Of a stretch of 6,664 bases of DNA, positions 1-5,209 are shown in pieces; position 1 is the stretch's first letter, and every line of letters begins with the position of its first letter. Source of the DNA: Vulcanimicrobiota bacterium. GTDB lineage: Bacteria > Vulcanimicrobiota > Vulcanimicrobiia > Vulcanimicrobiales > Vulcanimicrobiaceae. The stretch is from assembly GCA_014304965.1 (NCBI GenBank), contig JACRTZ010000235.1, forward strand, positions 1-6,664, given 5' to 3'. The position numbers and the translations under genes are program-made. The notes beneath the pieces were generated by a model, which did no database searches, had not been told where the DNA came from, and was given only the letters and a program-made list of their open reading frames with translations.

Positions 1-1
1 C

Positions 2-712
2 ACGTTTCTCGTCGTGGACACGCACTGGCACTCGACGCTCGAGTTTATCCTCACCGCGCCCGACCGGCTACATGGAATCTACACGTCCGACGAGCTGCCG
101 GCGATGCTCGGCGAGTACGAGTACGATTATCCGGGCGATTCGGAATTGGCGCACGCGATCGTCGCGGAAGCGACCTCGGCCGGCATCCCGGCGCTCGCGT
201 CGGCGCATCGCGGGTTGCCGGTGCATTACGGGACGCTCAACCCCATGCACTATTACAACCCGGGGCCGCACAAGAAGCGTGTCCTCGCGATGAGCGCCTG
301 CGACACCGCCGAAGCCGAACCAAACCTTCACATGGGCGAAGCGATCGCGCGAGCCGTCGCCCGAACCGGACGGCGCGTGCTGCTGGTTGCGTCGGGCGGC
401 ATGTCGCACCGTTTCTGGCCGCTGGCGACGATCCGGGAGCGTGCGAGCGCCGATCCCGGCGACGTCAGTTCGCCCGAATGCCGCGCCTGGGACGAGCGCA
501 TCATGGACTGGTGGCGCGCGGGCGATCACGCCGCGGTGCTCGCGCAGGCCGACGAATTTCGCCGCGTCGCCTCGCCGGAGGGACGGTTCGCGCACTACCT
601 GGTTATGGCCGGTGCGTTTGGCGGGGCAGCGTGGAAGACACGCGGCGAACAGTTCGGCCGTTACGAGGCGGCCATCGGCACCGGCCAAGCCAACTTCTGG
701 TTCGTCGCGTAG
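2..712 (+). CDS. Class III extradiol dioxygenase, HpaD-like (5' end cut by window edge)
   Basis: This probably opens a catecholic ring next to the diol using non-haem Fe(II), most likely 3,4-dihydroxyphenylacetate 2,3-dioxygenase or a close relative, in the cytoplasm. The reading frame is open to the left edge, so about 50 N-terminal residues of a protein usually near 280 residues are missing; 236 are visible. Seen: VVDTHWHS at the start, which matches the segment carrying the second metal-ligand His of the LigB-type fold; IYTSDELP and HYGTLNPMHYY, both characteristic of HpaD-like enzymes; LLVASGGMSHRFW, which carries the probable catalytic His; and RYEAAIGTGQANFWF at the C-terminus, with the likely third ligand Glu. 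The first ligand His should lie outside the window. The gene ends in TAG, and the next gene starts six bases later on the same strand. The fold assignment is firm. The exact substrate (homoprotocatechuate or another catechol or aminophenol) is inferred from resemblance to the enterobacterial HpaD sequence. Confidence 0.85.
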   Translation, partial: TFLVVDTHWHSTLEFILTAPDRLHGIYTSDELPAMLGEYEYDYPGDSELAHAIVAEATSAGIPALASAHRGLPVHYGTLNPMHYYNPGPHKKRVLAMSACDTAEAEPNLHMGEAIARAVARTGRRVLLVASGGMSHRFWPLATIRERASADPGDVSSPECRAWDERIMDWWRAGDHAAVLAQADEFRRVASPEGRFAHYLVMAGAFGGAAWKTRGEQFGRYEAAIGTGQANFWFVA

Positions 713-718
713 GCCAGC

Positions 719-1396
719 ATGAAAAAGGTGGTGCTCTTTAGCCGACGGCTTGGTTATGTTGCGGTGGACCTACCCGACGGTGTCGGTGAGATCAATGAGA
801 CCTACCTTCGCCTAGAACGAGAGCTCGAGGGCCTAGGCATTCGCGTCGGCCTCGAAGGGCTCGAGTTTCGACAGTATCTTCCGAATTGAAGCGCGCGCAA
901 CCGCTGCTTCTGCGCTGGCTGCGCGAAAGCGACGACGCCAATACCAAGAGTGTATCGTCCGACTTTTGACCGCCGCGAACTCAAGGAAAACGCCTCGGAA
1001 CTGCTTGACGCGTTCGATCGGGATGCCGGCGACTCGAATTTGCGCTGGTCGATCGGAAACGCTATGAGTGTAGTGGCCGGCGACGAACAATTCGCGCGGA
1101 TCGCCGCAATCATCGAAACGAAAAGCTTCGGGAAGAGCCGCCAAATGTTCGTGAGTTCCCTCACGAAAATGCGGCGCATGGAGAATATTGTGAAAGCCCG
1201 ACAGTTGCTGACCGCTTGCATCGATGATCACGAGGTCAGGCTTCATGCTATTCGTGCTTCGGGTGTACTTCGTGCTACTGAAGCAAGGGCGAAGCTCGAG
1301 GCGTGTCTTCTAGAGGAAAAAGCTTGGATCCGCAAAGCAGCGAAAAATGCGCTGCAGCGGATGGAGCGGCCCGTCCCCAAACACCTGAAATCCTAG
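719..1396 (+). pseudogene. HEAT-repeat protein gene interrupted by three apparent one-base deletions
   Basis: No single frame covers this gene. The first frame runs from ATG 719 to TGA 887-889 (56 residues, MKKVVLFSRRLGYVAVDLP and on to EFRQYLPN). A second frame from about 886 to 952 reads LKRAQPLLLRWLRESDDANT. A third from 954 to about 982 reads IVRLLTAAN. From about 983 the first frame resumes to TAG 1394-1396, with WSIGNAMSVVAGDEQF, DDHEVRLHAIRASGVL and AWIRKAAKNALQRM. These join smoothly into alpha-helical HEAT repeats if one base is restored near 885/886, 953/954 and 975-983, giving about 226 residues. All three changes are in the same direction and together restore the frame. HEAT proteins of this kind bind other proteins; I cannot name a function. 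An intact start at GTG 950 would give only the C-terminal 148 residues. The cause may be true decay or base-calling error; the well-kept codons argue that any decay is recent. The final CTAG overlaps the stop of the convergent GNAT gene. Confidence 0.7.
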
Positions 1397-1932
1397 GTCT
1401 TCTGCAACTGCTTCCATTCGGCGCGCGAGATGCCGTAGATGAGAATGTCCCTGTTCCAGCGCTCGGCGCGGCGTTGTTTGAGTAAACGCATGTCGTTGCG
1501 CTCGGCGACCGCGATGGATGGAGCGTTGCGCGGGTCGATGAACGAGACGACGCGGTCGGCGTCAAACGTTCGAAAAACCCAATCCCGCGCGCCGCGGGCG
1601 GCTTCGGTAGCGTAGCCATGGCCCCAGTGCTCGGAAGCGAGCAGATAGCCGACTTCGTAGTCGAAGCGAACGTCGACGTGCTGGGGCAACGGACCGCATT
1701 GGCCGACGAACGCTCCGTCGCTCAGGCGCTCCAGCGCGAAAAACCCCGTTCGATGCTCGGCCCACGACCGCTCGCTCCAGTCGAGCCACGCTTGCGTCTC
1801 GGCGCGGTCTTTGAGACCTGGATAATAGCGCATGGCCCCTGGGTCTTGAAACATCGCGAACAGCGCGTCAACGTCTTGCTGCCCAAGCCGGCGCATGCGC
1901 AGACGTTCGGTCTGAATCCCGAGTTCGCTCAC
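1393..1932 (-). CDS. GNAT-family N-acetyltransferase, RimJ/RimL type
   Basis: This protein of 179 residues has the GNAT fold and should transfer an acetyl group from acetyl-CoA to an amine. Members of the RimJ/RimL-like branch acetylate protein N-termini or small molecules; the acceptor here cannot be told. Seen: an N-terminal TERLRMRRL strand typical of this branch, the acetyl-CoA motif EHWGHGYATEAA at about residues 101-112, and DPRNAPSIAVAERNDM at about 133-148, where the family usually has N-x-x-S followed by a Gly-Phe pair. The usual Gly is Asp here, a small deviation. The GTG start at 1932-1930 is chosen because it overlaps the TGA stop of the upstream methyltransferase as GTGA, pointing to translational coupling in one transcript. 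Its TAG stop shares the palindromic CTAG with the stop of the convergent HEAT gene, leaving no room for a separate terminator. Confidence 0.88.
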   Translation of the reverse strand: MSELGIQTERLRMRRLGQQDVDALFAMFQDPGAMRYYPGLKDRAETQAWLDWSERSWAEHRTGFFALERLSDGAFVGQCGPLPQHVDVRFDYEVGYLLASEHWGHGYATEAARGARDWVFRTFDADRVVSFIDPRNAPSIAVAERNDMRLLKQRRAERWNRDILIYGISRAEWKQLQKT

Positions 1933-2618
1933 TTGCCGAGGACGACGTAGCCGCCGCGGTCCTTGAAAATGACCGACTCAATCAGCCATTTCGCGCGCCG
2001 CAGCGCGTTGCGCCGCACGTCAACCGGGTGCGGATAGACGCGATGGGTCGCAAAGCCGGCAGCGCTTCCGGCCGCGACGATGCGCGAGGGCGGCATGTCG
2101 CGCTCCGTCACATTGTGGGCGGCGATCGCCGCGCGCGTCACCGGGTTGTTTTCGTGCCCGTGGCCGGGCTCCGAGGTGACGCAGACGCCGCCCGGGCGCA
2201 GCGCGCGGTAGGCGCCGCGCAGCACGGCACGCTCGTCCTCGGAATGGTGCAGTGTGTCGTACAGCGTCACGCAGTCGAACTCTGCGTCGTACGCGAGTGC
2301 TTCAAAATCGCCCACCGCGAACGTGAGATTCGTCAGCCCGTCGCGTGCCTTGTTGTCGTTTGCGAGTTCGATCATGTCGGGCGCCAGATCGAGACCCGTG
2401 ACGTCGTAACCGATTTTCGCGAAAAACACGCTCGTCCAGCCGCTGCCGCAACCGAGGTCGAGCAGCCGGCCGGGCGGGGGCGGCAGCAGCGAGATCATCC
2501 CGCCGAGAATCTGCAGCAGCCAACCACAGGCGACGTCCGAAAACGGCTTCCCCGCCGCATGGCGCGCGTGGTCCGGTCCGATGGACTTGAGATAATCGAT
2601 CTCGCCTTGCTTCGACAT
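1929..2618 (-). CDS. Class I SAM-dependent methyltransferase
   Basis: This 229-residue cytoplasmic enzyme has a Rossmann-like SAM-binding core. Motif I is LLDLGCGSGW at about residues 52-61, the acidic residue that binds the SAM ribose is Asp77 in GLDLAP, GDFEAL at about 103-108 follows, and TLYDTLHHSEDE with LRPGG (about 118-144) matches the later motifs of the Methyltransf_11/25 type. The N-terminal part (IDYLKSIGPDHARHAAGKPF) and the C-terminal part after residue 150 should determine the acceptor, which I do not recognise; small-molecule or lipid substrates are most usual for this type. The ATG at 2618-2616 is used. No strong Shine-Dalgarno sequence precedes it, but the protein starts sensibly and the 61 bp to the divergent gene at 2680 can hold a promoter. 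It is the first gene of a two-gene operon with the acetyltransferase and ends in TGA, showing that UGA acts as a stop in this genome. Confidence 0.9.
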   Translation of the reverse strand: MSKQGEIDYLKSIGPDHARHAAGKPFSDVACGWLLQILGGMISLLPPPPGRLLDLGCGSGWTSVFFAKIGYDVTGLDLAPDMIELANDNKARDGLTNLTFAVGDFEALAYDAEFDCVTLYDTLHHSEDERAVLRGAYRALRPGGVCVTSEPGHGHENNPVTRAAIAAHNVTERDMPPSRIVAAGSAAGFATHRVYPHPVDVRRNALRRAKWLIESVIFKDRGGYVVLGK

Positions 2619-2679
2619 GAGTTCTCATCCATTCGCACTCACGACAGGCGCGACCCCGCAAGCGTCGTACAGTCGGGGC
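2619..2679. promoter_or_regulatory. Divergent intergenic region between methyltransferase and phosphatase genes
   Basis: These 61 bases lie between two divergent start codons and should carry the promoters of the methyltransferase operon and of the small phosphatase. No strong promoter pair or operator is visible. A GGGG a few bases before ATG 2680 is a weak ribosome-site candidate. The call rests on layout. Confidence 0.35.
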
Positions 2680-3099
2680 ATGAAGAACGAAGCGACGATC
2701 GACGGCATCACCGTCGCCGGACAGTTGACCGACGAAGAGCTCGCCGGACTCAAGAACGGCGACTTCAAGACGATCGTCAACGTTCGCATGCCCGAGGAAT
2801 TGGACGAACCGGAGCGGCCGAAGATTCCGTCGGAACTGAGCTATCACGAGATCGGTTTCACCGGCGCGACGCTCTCCCGCGAACACGTCGGTGCGGTGCG
2901 CGCCGCTCTCGACGCGTCCGAAGGCAAAGCGCTCATTCATTGAGCGGGCGGAACGAGGGCCGCGGTCGTGGCCGCCATCATCGCCGCTGAAAAAGCTTCC
3001 ACCGACGCCGAGGACGCGCTTCGACGCCTGAGGGAGGCCGACTACGACGTCGCCGGCACTCCCTACGAACTCTTCGTCCGAAAATACTTTACGGCGTAG
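2680..3099 (+). CDS. DUF442/BLH-type phosphatase with in-frame UGA at the catalytic Cys position; candidate selenoprotein
   Basis: The frame from ATG 2680 gives ITVAGQLTDEELAGL and FKTIVNVRMPEE, the start of the beta-lactamase-hydrolase-like (DUF442) phosphatase fold, related to dual-specificity phosphatases. It reaches ALIH and then TGA at 2941-2943 (codon 88). The same frame continues past the TGA as AGGTRAAVVAAIIAAEKAST and on to VRKYFTA, ending with TAG at 3097-3099, for 139 codons in all. The family signature is a strand ending in [YH]-C-x-x-G-[TN]-R with Cys as nucleophile. Here it reads H-UGA-A-G-G-T-R, so the UGA sits exactly where Cys belongs. The 51 codons after it keep GC in about three quarters of third positions (hand count) and end six bases before the convergent gene. 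Selenocysteine insertion, a nonsense mutation, or a TGC/TGT misread are all possible. An upstream ATG at 2617 would overlap the divergent gene's start codon and is less likely. Gene identity is fairly sure; recoding is unproven. Confidence 0.72.
2947..2976 (+). promoter_or_regulatory. Possible bacterial SECIS-like hairpin just after the in-frame UGA
   Basis: GGCGG (2947-2951) can pair with CCGCC (2972-2976), and ACGA (2953-2956) with TCGT (2966-2969). The two stems are separated by a small internal loop (A against GG) and capped by a nine-base loop starting with GGG. Bacterial SECIS elements lie directly after the UGA inside the coding region and carry a G early in the apical loop. Here the loop starts 13 bases after the UGA, slightly closer than usual. 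An alternative fold pairs GGCC 2958-2961 with GGCC 2970-2973 and puts a G-first loop 18 bases after the UGA. In GC-rich coding DNA such hairpins also arise by chance, so this is suggestive only. Confidence 0.3.
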
Positions 3100-3105
3100 C
3101 CGCCT

Positions 3106-4263
3106 TTACAACGTAAACCAGACCTGGTGGCGGTCGACGGCCATGTGGATGTCGTCGGCGCGCATGCCGTTGTGATCGGTGTCGGTGTACTTGTACGTCC
3201 CGGTGCTGCCGCCGTACGGCTTCATCCGTAAGAGTGCGGCTGCAAGCGAGTCGCCGTCGTACTTGCCCTTTGCCTCGGTCAGCGCGAGCGCCGCCAAATG
3301 TGCGGCGTCCCATGCAAACGACGCGAAGTTGTTCGGCCGCGTGTTGTACGCGGCGCGGTAGGCGGTCAGGAATTTCCGCTGCGGGGCGTTCGGATGCGTA
3401 ACGTTGAGGTCCATGTCGGCGAGAACGCCCTCGCCGTCTTTGCCGGCAATGCGCAGGAAGTTGTCGGAGACGATGCCGGTCGAGCCGACGACGTTGATGT
3501 TCATCCCCAGCTGCCGGATCTGGCGCACGGCAAGCGGCGCGACGGGCGACGCGGTCCAGATGAACACCGTGTCGGCGCCGGACGCCTTCACTTTGCCGAG
3601 TTGCGCGGTAACGTCGCTCGCGTTGATCGGGAACGGTTCGTCGTCCACGATCGTCACGTCCGCGTTCTTGGCCTCGGCCGCGACGACGAGCGCTCCCTGC
3701 GTTCCGTAGGGCGCATCGTCGTGCATGACCGCGATCTTCTTCGCCTTGAGGGTCGTCTTCGCGTAGTTGAGCAGCTTGGCGGCTTCGAGTTCGTTGCGCG
3801 GGGTGGCTTCGAAAAGGTACTTGAGTATCCCGGCTTTCGTGTTCCACAACTGCTGCGTCGGCGTCATGAATATCTGAAGGACTTTCGCCTCGTTGGTCAC
3901 GCGCGCGATCGCCGCCGAGGTCGGCGTTAGCGAACCGCCGATGATCATCGCTACGTGCTTACCGATGAGGCTCGTTGCGAGCTGAGCGGCCGTGTCGGCT
4001 TTTCCCTCGTCGTCTTCGATCGTAATTTGCAAGGGGCGGCCGCCGATGCCGCCGTGCGCGTTGATGTCGGCTTCTGCGATCTTGAGCGAGCGCGACTCCG
4101 GCTCGCCGAGGGGCGCGTACGGGCCGGTCATGGACAAGATGGCGCCCACCACGACCGGCTCGCCTTTGGGCGCAGCCGACGCGACGCGTGCGAATGACGG
4201 GACGAGCGCAAGCACGCCGAGCGCCGCGAGCGCGATGCGGCACGAATTGAGCGAAAACGACAT
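3106..4263 (-). CDS. Periplasmic solute-binding protein of a HAAT/Liv-type ABC importer
   Basis: This 385-residue protein captures the substrate outside the cytoplasmic membrane and hands it to the LivH/LivM permeases encoded divergently. Residues 1-30 form a signal peptide: a short polar start with Arg9, a hydrophobic stretch ALAALGVLALV, and an AxA-type site ASA before APKGE. No lipobox is seen. The mature part begins PVVVGAILSMTGPYAPLGEP, the hallmark of the Peripla_BP_6 (LivJ-like) family, followed by ADINAHGGIGG, IEDDEGKADTA and IIGGSLTPTSAAIA. The second lobe includes VMHDDAPYGTQGA and GADTVFIWTASP. The substrate could be a branched-chain amino acid, another amino acid, or an aromatic or short carboxylate; it cannot be fixed from sequence. 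The ATG at 4263 is preferred because AGGAG precedes it with a five-base spacer and it puts the signal peptide first. A longer frame from 4347 would add 28 residues and run over the livH start. The stop is TAA. Confidence 0.92.
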   Translation of the reverse strand: MSFSLNSCRIALAALGVLALVPSFARVASAAPKGEPVVVGAILSMTGPYAPLGEPESRSLKIAEADINAHGGIGGRPLQITIEDDEGKADTAAQLATSLIGKHVAMIIGGSLTPTSAAIARVTNEAKVLQIFMTPTQQLWNTKAGILKYLFEATPRNELEAAKLLNYAKTTLKAKKIAVMHDDAPYGTQGALVVAAEAKNADVTIVDDEPFPINASDVTAQLGKVKASGADTVFIWTASPVAPLAVRQIRQLGMNINVVGSTGIVSDNFLRIAGKDGEGVLADMDLNVTHPNAPQRKFLTAYRAAYNTRPNNFASFAWDAAHLAALALTEAKGKYDGDSLAAALLRMKPYGGSTGTYKYTDTDHNGMRADDIHMAVDRHQVWFTL

Positions 4264-4321
4264 AGAAGCTCCTACGAAGCGGAACAGGAGAAGGTTGGCG
4301 AGTTCGACGTAAGTCGCCGCC
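4264..4321. promoter_or_regulatory. Divergent control region between binding protein and livH
   Basis: These 58 bases separate the starts of two divergent genes of the same transporter, so both promoters, and any shared operator, must lie here or reach into the coding ends. I see no convincing -35/-10 pair on either strand and no clear inverted repeat. On the plus side an AGGAGAAGG stretch lies about 30 bases before the livH ATG, too far to act as its ribosome site, and nothing closer resembles one. Call rests on gene layout only. Confidence 0.45.
4269..4273 (-). promoter_or_regulatory. Shine-Dalgarno sequence of the solute-binding protein gene
   Basis: On the minus strand AGGAG is followed by CTTCT and then ATG at 4263. 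This spacing is close to ideal and decides the start against the longer frame beginning at 4347. Confidence 0.8.
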
Positions 4322-5209
4322 ATGCTTGCGCAGGTCCCCCAACTCATCGTCGCGGGCCTGACCGTCGGCAGCGGCTACGCATTGGTGGCACTCGGCATCC
4401 ACATCATCCTGCGCGCCACCCGGGTGATCAACTTCGCGCAGGGTGAATTCGTCATTCTCGGCGGCTTGCTTGCGTACACGTTCGTCAACGCGCTGCATCT
4501 CAACGTCTGGCTCGCGCTCGCGGGCGCGACGGTGGCCGGATTTCTCGTCGGGCTCGTGTACGAGCGGGCCGTCCTGCGGCCGGGCGCGCGGGTGGGCGAA
4601 CTCGCAGTGACGATCGCAACGATCGGAACCGTCTACCTTCTTCTGTACGGCCACGCGCTGATCTGGGGCAGCCTGCCCGAACCGTTGCCGTTTTTCAGCG
4701 GCGGCGACAGCGACCGTCACTTTGCGGTAGCCGGCTTCGAAGTCGCCGCGCAGCAATTGTGGGTGCTCGGCTTGCTCGCGCTTGCGCTCCTCGTGCTGTA
4801 TCTGTTCTTCGAACGCACGACGTTCGGGAAATCCATTCGCGCCGCGGCCGACAACCCGCTCGGCGCGCGACTGGTCGGTATTGACGTGGACCGCGCGCGA
4901 GCGCTCAGTGTCGGCATCGCGATCGCGCTCGCGGCGTTCGGGGGAACGATCATCGGGCCGATCACCCTGGTCGGCGGAGCCGCCGGCGTCGCGATTGCGA
5001 TCAAGGGGTTCGTCGGCGCGATCGTGGGCGGCCTGGACAGTCCAATCGGTTGCGCCCTCGGGGGCTTGCTCGTCGGCGTCGTCGAGAAATTACTCGAGGG
5101 ACGTTTCTCGTACGGCGTCGCGGATCCGATCGTATACTCGCTCTTGCTGGCGATGCTGCTCGTGCGGCCGCAAGGCTTGTTCGGGTCGCGCGCGGCGGTA
5201 CGCGATTGA
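4322..5209 (+). CDS. livH: LivH-type permease of a HAAT-family ABC importer
   Basis: This 295-residue inner-membrane protein forms one half of the translocation channel together with the LivM domain encoded next. Its length is normal for LivH. Seen: an N-terminal hydrophobic segment LTVGSGYALVALGIHIIL (13-30), the conserved NFAQGEFVILGG (37-48), hydrophobic segments around 63-80, 95-114 and 145-162, the cytoplasmic coupling stretch FGKSIRAAADNPLGARLVGI (168-187) that contacts the ATPases, the glycine-rich FVGAIVGGLDSPIGCALGG (230-248), and the C-terminal RPQGLFG (282-288) typical of the family. A TAA in frame at 4310-4312 makes ATG 4322 the first possible ATG, yet no Shine-Dalgarno sequence lies close before it. 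The stop TGA overlaps the TTG start of the next gene (TTGA), suggesting coupled translation. Divergent to the binding-protein gene. Confidence 0.93.
   Translation: MLAQVPQLIVAGLTVGSGYALVALGIHIILRATRVINFAQGEFVILGGLLAYTFVNALHLNVWLALAGATVAGFLVGLVYERAVLRPGARVGELAVTIATIGTVYLLLYGHALIWGSLPEPLPFFSGGDSDRHFAVAGFEVAAQQLWVLGLLALALLVLYLFFERTTFGKSIRAAADNPLGARLVGIDVDRARALSVGIAIALAAFGGTIIGPITLVGGAAGVAIAIKGFVGAIVGGLDSPIGCALGGLLVGVVEKLLEGRFSYGVADPIVYSLLLAMLLVRPQGLFGSRAAVRD

Noticed and set aside
820..866. Repeated GAGCTCGAGGG / CTCGAAGGGCTCGAG-like stretch
   Set aside because: It encodes repeated Leu-Glu-Gly residues inside the HEAT protein N-terminus and forms no clean long repeat or hairpin.
2668..2673. TACAGT, a TANNNT-type -10 element seven bases before ATG 2680, which could mean a leaderless transcript
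   Set aside because: The motif is short and common, no other gene here shows the same arrangement, and no -35 is evident.
2617..2679. Upstream start at 2617 for the small phosphatase
   Set aside because: It overlaps the start codon of the divergent methyltransferase, and the added residues do not resemble the family's N-terminus.
2028..2990. 320-codon plus-strand open frame over the methyltransferase
   Set aside because: It is an Arg/Ala-rich shadow of the methyltransferase and of the phosphatase in another frame, with no domain resemblance.
4264..4347. N-terminal extension of the solute-binding protein from a start at 4347
   Set aside because: It would put 28 residues before a proper signal peptide and overlap the livH start, whereas ATG 4263 has a well-spaced AGGAG.
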